In this document: positions 40,493 to 53,107 of the stretch, piece after piece | How the letters are laid out: every line of letters starts with the position of its first letter | Position numbering within the stretch: the stretch's first letter is position 1 | Origin: Sinotaia quadrata | Lineage: Eukaryota > Mollusca > Gastropoda > Architaenioglossa > Viviparidae | Reading direction: 5' to 3' | NCBI GenBank assembly: GCA_028829895.1 | Contig: CM054178.1 | Location: 66,184,335 to 66,248,334 of the forward strand | Length of the DNA: 64,000 bases | Translations under genes and position numbers: made by a program | Notes under the pieces: model-generated | What the model saw: only the letters and a program-made list of their open reading frames with translations | Database searches by the model: none | Told to the model about the DNA's origin: nothing

Positions 40493-41160
40493 GTTGGATA
40501 ATGGCTTCACTAATGTTTTTGCATTTGTACGGTGAACTTTGTTTTGCTAACCGGAAGCGATTAAACAAAACAAAGACAAAAAATCACCCCTAATGAAAAT
40601 TAATGTTCAAAAATGTATCATTAAGGACTCAGAGTTATTTTTAGCAGTTTTTTGTTCACGATAAATCTTAAAATAACAAGCACACGCCCCTTCTCTAAAT
40701 AACATTTTTAGTTGGTTTGTAACAAAACCTTTTAAGTGATAAAAAATAAATTAAGGATTTTTACGATCATTAGTTAGAATTACATATTCTTAATGAAAAG
40801 GTTTTAAGTCGTCTTTCTTGCACAAATGACATTGCCAACTATCCATACCAATACAGAATAAGATTTTGTTCTAATATTTATTGCTTTTTATACTAACAAT
40901 CATCATTTCATTTCATTGATTGCCCAATATTGTAAATCAGTTCTTAAGTGATTTTTTTTTAAATGTACATTCAGCATTCATTATATAAAACTTATTTTAA
41001 AATTTAAAATTAAGCTTATAAAGAAATAAAGTGTATTCAAAGTGACATAATAGCTATATTTTTCTTAACTAACTATATTTTTCTTAATTGCAAAGCGTAG
41101 TTATTCAAAAATGTCATAGCATTTAGCGCATCGAACTTGATATTTTTTCTGTCGATGACA
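40493..41160. other. AT-rich unique sequence
   Basis: Nothing recognised. Confidence 0.5.

Positions 41161-41162
<2 letters not shown>

Positions 41163-41239
<77 letters not shown>
41163..41239. repeat. (GT)n microsatellite
   Basis: About 38 GT units. Confidence 0.97.
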
Positions 41240-41241
<2 letters not shown>

Positions 41242-41345
41242 CATGCGTGAAAGTGAACCACTTTGCAATACTGTGATGCTTCAATAAACATCAGAGTTCA
41301 TGTTCATGGTCATAGTTCTATGCATATCTCTGACGTCAGGAACGC

Positions 41346-41530
41346 CAGCCATAACAAATTTATACAGCTGAAATAGATGTGTGCCAGCCATAACAAAGTT
41401 ATTCAGCTGAAATAGATGTGTGCCAGCCATAACAAAGTTAGATAGTTAAAAGAAATGTGTGTCAACCATAATAATGCTATATAGTCGAAAGAAATGTGTA
41501 TCAGCCATAATAAATCCATATGGTTGGAAA
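41346..41530. repeat. About 38-bp repeat, 5 copies
   Basis: GCCAGCCATAACAAAGTTAT then AGCTGAAATAGATGTGT; the last copies are diverged. Confidence 0.92.
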
Positions 41531-41783
41531 AAATGTTATTTGTAAAGGTTCATGCACTGAAGTAGGTTTGTGCTGATTGACCTCTACTATTGGATGTTTA
41601 GAGCAATCACTTCTGTAGAAGAATGGGAGTCTAAGGACTTCTGAAGAAGCTAGGTCCAAGGTCAAGGATTTATCATGTTCACACTACCTGCTAATCATGG
41701 CATAATCAACTGACACAGCCGATTATTCTGTAGTCCCTGTTAAGCCGGTGTTTACTCTGTGTCGAGGTAACAACTCTCTTTGT

Positions 41784-41799
41784 CTACTAGAGGGCGCTC
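41784..41799 (+). promoter_or_regulatory. CTCF-like motif
   Basis: CTACTAGAGGGCGCTC matches the core of the animal CTCF consensus (CCACNAGRGGGCGC) with one clear mismatch. A weaker match (GGCAAGAGGGCGCA) is at about 20275. Single motifs like this also arise by chance. Confidence 0.35.
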
Positions 41800-44700
41800 A
41801 CTTTGGTGTCGTAAGGGGCACTGTGGAGAGGTGGGTGGGAGAAAGAAGGAAGACTGATATTATGTTGCAATAAGAGACTGTGGATTCTATTAGTTTTAGG
41901 GGGTGCGGGGGGGGGATGTCGGGGGTATATTTCAATAGCACACTGGACGATATTAGTATAAGAGATTGTGGTGATATGGATCAGAACGAGGCTGTGGATG
42001 GTAGTACCACAAGAGAATAGTGTAGTCTGTATTAGTGTGCAAAAAAAGGATTGTGATATACTGGTACAAAAAAATTGTCTGTGGACTATCAGTCTTGCCA
42101 GCGAAGGGTCCGCTTGTGAAATTACATTCCAGTTTATTTTTCATTAATTAAAACAGGTAAGATTTTCATTCTTTTACACACTTTAAAAAATAAAGAATAA
42201 AACAATAATTATATGAAAGAATGACACCCACAAACACGTCCGTAAAACCTTGAATCTTGGTGATGTTCCGAGACCTTAGTTCATAATGAGAGTCAACAAA
42301 AAAAGTAGTGAAAAATGATAAATAATAATAATAATGATGATGATGATGATGATGAATAATGCAACTATTATATAATAGCGGGCTAAATCCTTGGTCAGTT
42401 AAAGTTAAGAAATTCAAAAGACTAAGATTATTTTCCAATTAGAGAATATACAACTATACAACTGATTGTTTTTGCATCTGGTTAATCTCCTGTTAAATGA
42501 CAATTATCTTACTCATAGACACGAATGCACTCTTTGACACACACATACATTCACACACACAACTAACACACTCATTAATATACATATTAATATATGATAT
42601 AACAAACTATTTCAGAAAACGATGAAACTGATAAGACACTAGTCTGACAGTTCATTGACCCCTGAATGGCCTGATTTTTGTGCCGCTACCTACTTTAATT
42701 GTACCCGTAGTAGGCTTCGTACCCGGACTACTTTTAACTTGAGACGTCACGTCTTGGTGTACTAGACAGGACCTGTAACCCACTGTCAATAAACCAGGTG
42801 TAACAAAATCTCCCGCAGAACTTCAAAAATAACCACAAGTCGATGCATCGTGACCATTTTTCCAAAATAATTTGTTTCATGTACCTCCTAGATCTGAAAA
42901 TGTATGAAGCTTAAGTTATGTAATTAAATTATCATGGCTTTCGTGAGAAGATTATTATTGGAAAATGTGATCAAGACAGTACAATTCTACTTGACATTGA
43001 ATGATCACGTGCTGGAATTTGCTACAATTAATGGTATGAAAGTGTGTTTGTTTTTTTTAAATTAGGTTATTGCATATTTTTTACAATTCATACCCCACAA
43101 AACATTCGTATCGGGTATTAGGGCTTCTTGAACCTTGACGTCATTTTCCAGTAGAAAGATGAGAATTGCGATTAACGCGTAGTCTCTATTTTCGTTTTCA
43201 TAACACATACTGACTGGGACATCAATTACATAACCACTTAACTAAGATTTACAAGACAGTTTAGCTGTGAAATATTAAAAATGTTTAAAGGTGTATAAAG
43301 TTAATATTTTGAAATAATCTAAACTCAATACAATTAATAATTTACAATAGTAAATAATTCACTTTTAACAGATTACAACTGCTTATACATTATGAAGCTG
43401 CAATTAGGGTTTAATTTTAAAAATATACATATTATGTTAAAGAATAAACTTTTAAGAATAAAAGTAAGATGCCCTTTTAGTATTTATTCAAACTAATCTC
43501 CAAATGCCAAGTCAAGAAAAGCATAGGTATGTTACAGTTATAATAGTAATGATTGTTTCCTTCCCACCCCTAATTTAAAAAGAACCATCACCACCACCAG
43601 TGCTTGTGAAGATTACACTATGCTAATCATGTATATAATTATGATTATATAATTATAATCATAGTATTAATTTACTTAATGAATGTATTTCGCTCAACAA
43701 AAAATAATGATGTGTGATTAAAAGACTTTCTTTCCACAATCTGTTCGTAAGCCATTACAGCGCATTCTTTCGTTGTTAACGAATTTCGTATTCTCAGGGA
43801 TAATTCTTGATTATAGCTACCTAACTAAACTGATACCAAAGCAAATCTTAAACTGACTGAACTCAGTAGCACCATTCTTAAATAATATAACAAGTTCAGA
43901 AGCTGCAAAGTGGGTTTCGGGGTTGCATTGTGTTATTTGACTTTTATAAAAGAAACAACAGCCATTTTTTAAAAGACGCTATGCTTACTAAAAGAATGGA
44001 CACCTATTTGAGAATATATTTAAATCAGTTACTTGCCAAACAACTTATATTTCACTGGTGAGTGCATTTGCGCAACATTAATAAACCAATTCCATGATTT
44101 AAGGTTTGAATAATATTATCAAAATATCTTTTTATTTCCAAACGGATAAGATGACCGGGAGTTTCGTACCTTGAGTCTCTTTAATGAGTTTGTTTTCGAA
44201 CAGTTCCACCCTTAACTTCACCATCACTCCCGATGACAGAGAAAGAGAGAAGAACAAAAAGGGGAGAAAACTTATTAATATAAACCATATCTTTAAAGAG
44301 ATATTTCCTTCAGTAGTGCTGACCAAACTTGATTAATATAGATTTGATTAGTACAGAGTTGATTGATATTGAGTTGATTGGTACAGATTCTTCAGCATTA
44401 ACCTACAGATGATTCTGCATTGACTTACAGATAATTCATCATTAACTTACAAATGATTTATCATTAGAATACAGTGTGGAACTGTTTCATCTTGCGGATA
44501 AATAATTCCAATGAAAACAGTTGACTTAGGTGCAAAATGTCTTCAGCACTTATACTCACTGCATTAGGACACATTTGTCTTTTTAAAAAAATAAACAAAA
44601 CATTAAAATATATTCGCAGCCGGTTAGGGTTATAGAATATAGATAGTATTATGATTAGTGCTAGGCTAGTTTCCATTTTGTATCACAGTATCTTCAAATC

Positions 44701-45120
44701 GTCAATGTTGTAGAAGATGGAATCAAAATGGGTACGAGAAAAATTATGTCCTTTATGTTACCTAGGTAACAGCTACTGCTCATATGATAAGAAAACATTG
44801 TCCCTGTCTTAGTCTAGTCGTCGGGGTAGAGGGTAGAATTGTTCACAGCTTTGAACTTGTAAGAGTCATAAAATGAAAAGAAAAACGTGTAGGCAGTAAT
44901 TATTACTAGCAAAACTCTGTTTCGGTCTTTGATATTTTGACCTGTTGATTTCAGGGAGAGAGTGGCTTTAAGTTTAAATGTTTTTGTGTTTTATTTTACT
45001 TTATATATTATTAAAAATAGAGTAAGATTGCTACAGAGAATTACAAATCTTTTCTTCCTATAACGTTTATATAAAATAACATTTTGGACCCACTCACTCC
45101 TCTATCTCTCACAAACCCAC
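41800..45120. other. AT-rich unique sequence, no gene recognised
   Basis: Contains a short ATG/ATA triplet run at 42325-42360 and small two-copy motifs at 44340-44460. Open frames are short and unremarkable. Confidence 0.5.
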
Positions 45121-45123
45121 GCC

Positions 45124-45172
45124 AAACAAACAAACAAACAAACAAACAAACAAACAAACAAACAAACAAACA
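45124..45172. repeat. (CAAA)n microsatellite
   Basis: About 12 CAAA units. Confidence 0.96.
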
Positions 45173-45281
45173 ATTAATACGACTGTCGCGAAATGTTTGC
45201 CTGTAGAAGAAATCATTCAAACTTTTCAACTCCTCATAATTCTAAAAACAATAAGCCAAAAACCAAGTATTTTGTCTCGTC

Positions 45282-45425
45282 ATACATTTGAATAACTAAC
45301 CGCTACAATCATATATTTGAATAATTAACCCCACGATCATACATTTCAATAACTAACCCCATGATCGTATATTTTAATAACTAACCCCGCGATCATACAT
45401 TTAAATAACTAACCCCACGATCATA
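45282..45425. repeat. About 29-bp repeat, 5 copies
   Basis: ACGATCATACATTTGAATAA then CTAACCCC. Confidence 0.93.
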
Positions 45426-45671
45426 AATTTGTGCCACCCTGCCTTCCACGAAGTAAAGAAATGCTACAAATCGTAAAATCAATTGCAGTACGCACATACG
45501 ATCGTGTACGGACATAAGCATTGAGAACGTGATCCGGTGACCCGAGTGGTGAACAAGGTGACATGTTCGAAACAGAGCTGGTCCTATTTCACCATACAGT
45601 CCGAGTGCCGTCCTAATGTTGCAGTGAATAGCATTCCAGCAGCACATGGCATGGTGACTTCCGGAGAAGCC

Positions 45672-45925
45672 AAAAATAGATTAAGCGCTGTGTTCTAATT
45701 CCATTGTTCTGTTCTGTATAGCGCTGTGTTCTGAACTCCAGTGTTATGTGTTCTGGACTCCAGTGTTATGTGTTCTGTATAGCGCTGTGTTCTGAACTCC
45801 AGTGTTGTGTGTTCTGTATAGCGCTGTGTTCTGAACTCCAGTGTTGTGTGTTCTGAACTCCATTGTTGGCGTGTGTTATGTATAGCGCTGTGCTGTGAAC
45901 TCCAGTGTTGGCGTGTGTTCTAAAA
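45672..45925. repeat. About 38-bp minisatellite, 6-7 copies
   Basis: TATAGCGCTGTGTTCTGAAC then TCCAGTGTTGTGTGTTC, with unit-length variants. Confidence 0.92.
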
Positions 45926-46046
45926 GCGATGAAAAGATTCTTGTAAAGATTCAATTGTTGAGATTGTTTTAGTCGCATGAAAAGTGACGAGATTTTGCTT
46001 ACTTTTCTTTTTACACGAAGTTTACGACATAACAACTAATGTTGAA

Positions 46047-46049
<3 letters not shown>

Positions 46050-46132
<83 letters not shown>
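46050..46132. repeat. (CA)n microsatellite
   Basis: About 41 pure CA units. Confidence 0.97.
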
Positions 46133-46134
<2 letters not shown>

Positions 46135-46550
46135 TCAGTTCGAATATCCCTCATGCTTATGTGCCTAGTAATAATCTATCTTGTTTATAATTATCAATGA
46201 AAGTAGTAAATGCGGGGTGGTTTAGGAAAATATTTGATTTGATTTCATTATGAAACAATTACATATCCTTTCATTAAAAGTTCTGGGTCAGTTATTAGTC
46301 CGTGACTTTAAAAAATATTGACCTAGATATTTCTCTGTTGCATCAAACAATCGTAAAATGTGTCCTTTTGTTGTTGTTGGTTTTGTTTGCTTCTAACTTT
46401 AAACATTGCGACAATAGAACTACAAGAAAATATTTTCGCATTTTCAGCTTTCGTACAGCGTACGAGTCTGTAGCTGTCACAGATAAATAAACCACCTAAG
46501 ATATCCTAAACAGCAGTGGGGCGGAGTTAACCATTCCGATGGACAGAAAA
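46135..46550. other. AT-rich unique sequence
   Basis: Nothing recognised. Confidence 0.5.
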
Positions 46551-46776
46551 GAACATTGTGCATTTAGCAACATTTGTTCCGGACTGTTGGGCAAAAAATA
46601 ACGCTATGTATTTAGCAACATTTGTTAAAGATTGTTGGGCAGAAAAGAACCCTGTGTATTTAGCAACATTTGTTAAAGATTGTTGGGCAGAAAAGAACCC
46701 TGTGTATTTAGCAACATTTGTTAAAGATTGTTGGGCAGAAAAGAACCCTGTGTATTTAGCAACATTTGCTAAAGGT
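46551..46776. repeat. 48-bp minisatellite, about 4.5 copies
   Basis: TGTATTTAGCAACATTTGTT then AAAGATTGTTGGGCAGAAAAG. The unit is 16 codons long, hence a 73-codon frame. Confidence 0.95.
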
Positions 46777-47258
46777 TGACTAACACAAATGTATGATCAT
46801 GCGCCGAGGCCTTAACAAAGCTGTATTCAAATGTAGGCAGCAAAACCGATTTCGTCCCCAAAATACATACAGGTGAGACGCTGAGTAGCCACACCTTGTG
46901 ATGACAGATTCACGGAATTGATAAAAATATCAAAATATCTGGAAACAACGTAATCCTCAATTAATTTCAACTATCTACTGAATCCCGTCAATCTGTGCCA
47001 CCCCACAATTATTTCTTTCGTTCCCTCAAAAATTCAGATCAAGTCACTCAACTCCATATACCTCCGACCAGAGTCCAACCCACTCACCCTACCCAACCAC
47101 CGACAAGCCCACTTATCCTCACCCAACCCTTCACTACTCATCTCTATCCAACATATCTCCAAGTCACCCACTTCCTAACCAGCCCATTGAATCGACATCG
47201 TCAAACTAAAATAACCACAGAGTGCATATCAATCCCTCATCTTCTTCCTAAACCTATT

Positions 47259-47260
<2 letters not shown>
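46777..47260. other. Unique, C-rich towards the right
   Basis: 47030-47200 is CCA/CAC-rich. No gene seen. Confidence 0.5.
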
Positions 47261-47261
<1 letters not shown>

Positions 47262-47322
<61 letters not shown>

Positions 47323-47344
47323 ATGTGTGTGTGTGTGTGTGTGT
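47262..47344. repeat. (GT)n microsatellite
   Basis: About 41 units with one GCAT interruption. Confidence 0.97.
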
Positions 47345-47639
47345 TGGTATCTTACGGCTAATTATCGTTGTATATTTCTGTTTGGAAGATGTGATGTCGC
47401 TGTGATGCCGTGTTCAGAGCATTGCCTTATTGTATTTGTGACGGTACATTTACTATAATTCGTGCCCAGCTAATATAAACTGAAATTAATTAGCGCCAGA
47501 TTTTTAATTACAAAACCGAGGATGCGTAAAACTGCTCTACTTTCAGGCAGCTTTGGTCGTCTGCAGATCAAATTTTGGCAGCGGTTTCAAGAAACAGAAA
47601 TTGACAGAGGTCACGTACACTCACCGAGGCTAAATCTGG

Positions 47640-47900
47640 GAATGAGGTACAGATACTGACAGAGGTATAGGTACTGACTCACATCCATGGAGACACAAGC
47701 AATGACTGCGGTACAGACACTCACAGAGGTACATCACTGACAGGTGTAAACATTTACATTAAGTTAGGGAGGCGGAAACACTGAAGTACGAACAATCACA
47801 GAGGCACATCATTGACAGGTGTAAACATTTACAATAAGTTAGAGACGCAGAAACACTGAGGTACGAACACTTACAGAGACACATCCACCAACAAAGATAC
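47640..47900. repeat. Degenerate repeats of GAGGTACAGAnACTGACA type
   Basis: A 64-67 bp duplication (ACATCACTGACAGGTGTAAA) sits within it at about 47731 and 47797. Confidence 0.8.
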
Positions 47901-48412
47901 AGAAGTCACAAAGATAATCACTAACCTGCACAGCATTTCCCTAACGCATTGCTGATGTCTGAGGTATACAGACTCTCACCAACAACAAAATATTTTGTTC
48001 AGAGCACCCATTGGAGGTCTGGGGACTTCGGTTTTACACACACCGATTTCGGACATCCTCACATTTCGTACAGTCAAGACCGTAGTTATCTTCCAACTCA
48101 GATATTGTTTTTTTAAGCAGGAGGTGAAATAGTAGTCATTTAATTTATATCTCTCTCTCTTTTATACATGTGTCTGTATATGTGTAGCCATTTGACTTGG
48201 TTGTGATGATGTGATATTGATATAACACTGATGATGTGTATCGGTAATACGACACTGTTGTTTTGAATTTTAAAAAAATAAATAATCGCCATATTTCACT
48301 CTGTTCGTTTTGTTTCAAGGGGTAAAAAGCAAAAGTTTTCTTTTGCAGTGTTCTCAGTCATGACGATAATAAATCTATTTAAGTCGGGGTGAATGCTCTT
48401 TAAACTAGATGA
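47901..48412. other. Unique sequence
   Basis: Nothing recognised. Confidence 0.5.
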
Positions 48413-48413
48413 C

Positions 48414-48415
<2 letters not shown>

Positions 48416-48501
<86 letters not shown>
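48416..48501. repeat. (CA)n microsatellite
   Basis: About 43 pure CA units. Confidence 0.97.
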
Positions 48502-48502
<1 letters not shown>

Positions 48503-48587
48503 CTCTCTATATATCTGCGGGGGGTATTTATAGATATCAAATAACAATAATTAATAGTCGTAATAATATTACTTTTGCGAAGGATTT

Positions 48588-48930
48588 ATTATTATTATTA
48601 TTATTATTATTGGATCAAATTTTATCATGTCACTTTATTTCCTTTATTTCATGTCTATGGCTGTTTTGTTGTGGGGTTGTTGGCTGTTTGGTTGTTTGGC
48701 TGTTTAGTTGTTTGGTTGTTGGTAGTAGTGCACTTGCCATCGATTTTTTTGCCACGTGGCTATTGCAAACAATAAATAAGTTATATGTTCTAGTTATCTC
48801 GTTCTCCATCTCTCTTATTCACACTCACACATGCACACAAATACACATACATTCATACACACACAGACAGACAGACAGACACACACACACACACACACAC
48901 ACAAACACCCCCCCCCACCCCACACACACT
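48588..48930. repeat. Cluster of simple repeats
   Basis: (TTA)n at 48588-48611, GGTTGTTTGGCTGTTT at 48670-48725, and CA/GACA-rich 48820-48930. Confidence 0.9.
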
Positions 48931-49203
48931 CTCGAACTTATAGTTTACTGATATTCTCATGCATGAAAATCAGTATCTACTGATAGAGAAGGAAAAACAG
49001 ATAAAGTAGAGAGATAAATGGGATAAAGAATAGCGAGAGAGAAGAAAAGTAAAATACAGAAAGAGAATGAAGAAACAAATACGGGAAGAAGAGAAAGAAA
49101 GAATAAATGAGAGAGAGAGGGGGGGGGTAAGAGATGAATGAAGTAAATAGAATGAAAAAAGAACGGATAATGTGTAGAAAGATAAAAAAGAAAAAGATGG
49201 AGG

Positions 49204-49205
49204 AT

Positions 49206-49267
<62 letters not shown>
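49204..49267. repeat. (GAAA)n microsatellite
   Basis: About 15 pure units in a wider purine-rich strand from 48985. Confidence 0.97.
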
Positions 49268-49419
49268 TCGGAACAGAGTTAAATCCTATGTAAGCAAAAT
49301 AATAAATTATAGTGGAAGAGGATGGTCTGCGACCAAAAAGAAATGGGGGAGGAGGGGAAATAAAAGCAAGACGGGGGTGGAACCAATCAACAATGAGCAT
49401 GAAGTCCGTCTAATCATCA

Positions 49420-49554
49420 TCAGTTAGAGGCCAGTATTGAATCACCGGAATGCCAAGACATTCCGAGCTACGCATGCGCGCCGAGCAAGGGAGAGAAGTC
49501 ACACTTGGACCCGAATACCATACGGATTTTTGTCGATAAACAACAACCACAACA
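49420..49554 (+). promoter_or_regulatory. Possible promoter and non-coding first exon
   Basis: A unique, less AT-rich segment containing ACGCATGCGCGC at about 49473, close to the NRF1 palindrome common at animal promoters, and ending in ACA followed by GTAAGT (49555-49560). It lies 5.2 kb upstream of the 54767 acceptor on the same strand, so it could be the 5' exon of the GATA factor. Two short motifs are the only evidence. Confidence 0.25.
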
Positions 49555-49837
49555 GTAAGTCAAGAAGGAAAGAGCACCATTTGAACGCGGGGCAATTATG
49601 CTCGTCAGTTAAAGTTGATAAACGGTGTGCAGACCAACACACCACATAAACAAACATGATACCCCGTGTTTTGAGTGAGAGAGTAAAAGGTGATCCAGTT
49701 TGGATAATCTTGCAGTAATTAAAATTGATGTGCCCTAATTAGAGTACAAATTGCGCCTTTTGATGTCTTCATGGTAAGTAAACATTTCTTATTTCACAAA
49801 GTGTGAACTTGATGCGCGTTTCTGTCAAGTTTAAGAT

Positions 49838-49968
49838 GCCAGTGTGTGTGTGTGTGTGTGTGTGTGTGAAGAGAAAGGAGATACTAGTGTAGCCTGTGTG
49901 TTGTAGTTTGTGCATGCAAAAAGATAAGCACATATAATTATGTTTGTGTTTGCATGTGAAAGTTGAAA

Positions 49969-50017
<49 letters not shown>

Positions 50018-50170
50018 TGAGAGAGAGAAAAGAAAGGAGATACTAGTGAAGCCTGTGTTGCATGGAGAAAGATTAGCACATATAATTATGTTTGTGTTTG
50101 TATGTGAAAGTTGAGTGTGTGTGTATGTGTGTGTGCGTGTGTGTGTGTGTATGTGTGTGTAAGTGAGAGT
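49838..50170. repeat. Two-copy duplication of about 130 bp bracketed by (GT)n tracts
   Basis: GAAAGGAGATACTAGTG(T/A)AGCCTG through ATAATTATGTTTGTGTTTG is repeated at about 49872 and 50033, each flanked by GT tracts of different length. Confidence 0.92.
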
Positions 50171-50229
50171 ACGGAAAAGGTTAGGTATAAGTCTGCCTAT
50201 ATATGTATACGTGTCTGTGAGTGTTACAT

Positions 50230-50284
50230 GTATGTACAGCAGGTCACGTTTCCATGCATGTACAGCAGGTCACGTTTCCATGCA
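50230..50284. repeat. 26-bp direct duplication
   Basis: GTACAGCAGGTCACGTTTCC then ATGCA, twice. Confidence 0.93.
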
Positions 50285-50766
50285 GATCTACAATATTTCA
50301 GCTAACTGTGCCACGCTGTTACAAAATTACACCCTTTATCACATGCTCATCACACTCTGCGCTTTGATCTAATGTTATCGGCTGATTGTCATATGAGAGA
50401 TAGAGAAGTTGAAGCTTATTCGCACACAAGTGGGAAAGAAAAGAGTGTTTAGCGCTAAAATCGAGGAGGATAAATGCTCGTACTAAAATTAACCTGAACT
50501 GTGAGACTCTCTTTCTGTGAGTACCTTCTTATATGGGCGAGATATCCGTTATGAACCATTTTTACAGGTCTGGTTCGCTACATGCGAACGATCACTCAGT
50601 GTTTGTCAGAATTTCTTTTGAGATAATCTGACGAGCATGACTCTATCTTTGTAGATAATGTACGTATACAATATAATGCAAACTATGTAAATTGTGTGAG
50701 TAATTTAGCTGGATATATGTGTGTGAGTGTGTGCACGCACGCATGTTTATGTGTGTGTGTGTGTGT

Positions 50767-50767
<1 letters not shown>
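50285..50767. other. Unique sequence
   Basis: Ends in a GT-rich stretch. Nothing recognised. Confidence 0.5.
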
Positions 50768-50814
<47 letters not shown>

Positions 50815-50959
50815 AAGACGCTGGAAAGACGTTTGTCTAACATTGCAGATAAATACTTTAGGAAAACAAATTATTAAATATAAACACGTGAAATAAAGTG
50901 TGCAGTTCTCTCACGTTTAAGCGACTGTGAGAGAAAATTTCTTTCTTTCTTTCTTTCGT

Positions 50960-51030
<71 letters not shown>
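50768..51030. repeat. (GA)n and (CTTT)n microsatellites
   Basis: GA at 50770-50811; CTTT at 50940-51030. Confidence 0.96.
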
Positions 51031-51327
51031 ACAAAAGCATTACTATCTTCTTACATTGGTTTTCTGGGAGTCACTAAATAAGCAATGTAATTAATGACAA
51101 TAAAATGTTAAACTCCGCAGTAAAGTTGAAAATGCAGTGCGATTTATTGACATGGTTTTAATCAACTCTCATATGTTCACCTGCTTACAAATATGTTGAG
51201 TACACAAACATACATATACGTACAAAACAAAACTGTTTATTTCCACTATAGCTGTTAATTGCAGAGTGGATTTAATTATTTTGGTTTGTTATTTTATGTG
51301 TACTTTTCCATTATATACTGATGGAGT

Positions 51328-51862
51328 TATTTGATAATGTGCTATTAGAGTTATTTGTACTATTAGATAATGTGCTATTAGAGTTATTTGTACTATTAGA
51401 TAATGTGCTATTAGAGTTATTTGCACTATTTGATAATGTGCTATTAGAGTTATTTGCACTATTTGATAATGTGCTATTAGAGTTATTTGTACTATTAGAT
51501 AATGTGCTATTAGAGTTATTTGCACTATTAGATAATGTGCTATTATAGTTATTTGCACTATTAATATTAGATAATATGATATTAGAGTTATTTGCACTAT
51601 TAGATAATGTGCTATTAGAGTTATTTGCACTATTAGATAATGTGCTATTAGAGTTATTTGCACTATTAGATAATGTGCTATTAGAGTTATTTGCACTATT
51701 TGATAATGTGCTATTAGAGTTATTTGCACTATTAGATAATGTGCTATTAGAGTTACTTGCACTATCGGATAATGTGCTATTAGAGTTATTTGCACTATTA
51801 GATAATGTGCTATTAGAGTTATTTGCACTATTAGATAATGTGCTATTAGAGTTATTTGCATT
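51328..51862. repeat. 33-bp minisatellite carrying GATAA motifs, 16 units
   Basis: Units of 33 bp built on TTAGATAATGTGCTATTAGA followed by GTTATTTGCACT. Sixteen units each contain GATAA. In fifteen the core is AGATAA or TGATAA, matching WGATAR; one unit has GGATAA. One central unit (about 51550-51585) is irregular. Because the unit is 11 codons long, frames stay open on both strands (190 codons on minus), but the repeated peptide gives no reason to call a gene. The array ends 2.9 kb before the predicted GATA exon. Confidence 0.95.
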
Positions 51863-51984
51863 GTTGGCCTGTGTGCCGATGGTCTATTTACACTATTGGT
51901 GTTATTTACACTAATAGCCGCAGATTTGGGTAGTTTGCGTTGCTGACCTATGTAGAGATTTTGTTATTTGCAGTTAGACTTTGT

Positions 51985-52135
51985 ATAGTTAGGACTCGTT
52001 GTACTCTTGGCCTATGTTGATTTATTTGAAATAATGTTTTATTAGCATTAGACTACTGGTTAGGACTCGTTGTACTCTTGGCCTATGTTGATTTATTTGA
52101 AATACTGTTTTATTAGCATTAGACTATTGGTCTGT
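51985..52135. repeat. 71-bp direct duplication
   Basis: GTTAGGACTCGTTGTACTCT at 51988 and 52059. A second small duplication (ACATTACAGACTTCTC, then CCACTGAATGGGATA) is at 52465-52560. Confidence 0.9.
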
Positions 52136-52559
52136 GTACACGAGGGTTTCTTTCTAAATGATGTTTTATTTTCTTCCTTTCTTGCACTTTTGGCCTGTGC
52201 GCATGTGATTTTGCTTGCTTTTTATTTTCTTCTTTTCAGCAGTTTTAGCCTATCGGCATGGTTAGTTTACATACAGTCTTGGACTGGATACGTTTGGCTC
52301 AGCTTAAACAGCCTTGTTGGTTTAAGGCTGTGAACTGAGGCCGATAATAGAAAATACACTTAACAGAAAGCATGCAAAGATCACTGTCAATGTCTTCACG
52401 AATTCTCTCATGCAGTTGACGTCATCCTTGCGTAACGATGACGAAGCATAAATGTGTATCATAGACATTACAGACTTCTCACTACCACTGAATGGGATAC
52501 ATTATATGTGTATTGTAATAACATTACAGACTTTTCGCCACCACTGAATGGGATATATT

Positions 52560-53105
52560 ATATTAACATTACAGATTTATTACATTTCATGCTCTCTTTC
52601 TCGTAATTTGCAGTGTGCAAATATAAACAACCAAATAAAAACAAAGAACACCTTAACCCAGTGTAATTTGTCCCAACCGGCTCTGTTGCCAAGTAATCTG
52701 CGTTTTGAATTGAGATGTGTTTTTCAGCAAAAGATATCTTGCGCTTGCATGGCGAGTTAAAATCAGTCGGTCAATGAATGAGTGAAGGCATTATTCAGTC
52801 AATTAATCAATTATTATTATTAGCAATTTAATACGATTTTTATTATGAAAATCATTTAATAATGTTCAGCTCAGTTATTAATCTTTGCTTCCTTGTGTTT
52901 ACTGTTTTACACTATTTCGCTTATTTAAGCTGGTCTAGGCACCATTACAAAAAATCTAAAAAAATCCCCGACACCCCGATTAATCAATTACCTAGACATA
53001 ACCAGATGTAATACTGGGAACAAATTCTAACACATAGCAAAACGGTTTTTAAAAAACAAACAAAGACAAGTTTATACCCAGGGTCATATGACAAATTGAT
53101 CAGAA
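52560..53105. other. Unique sequence, no gene recognised
   Basis: Nothing recognised. Confidence 0.5.
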
Positions 53106-53107
53106 CT

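Noticed and set aside
46558..46779. 73-codon frame with repeated AEKNPVYLATFVKDCW
   Set aside because: 48-bp array of 16 codons per unit; no ATG context or homology recognised.
51289..51861. 190-codon frame on minus with LIVQITLIAHY repeats
   Set aside because: Explained by the 33-bp unit (11 codons). The opposite strand is equally open.
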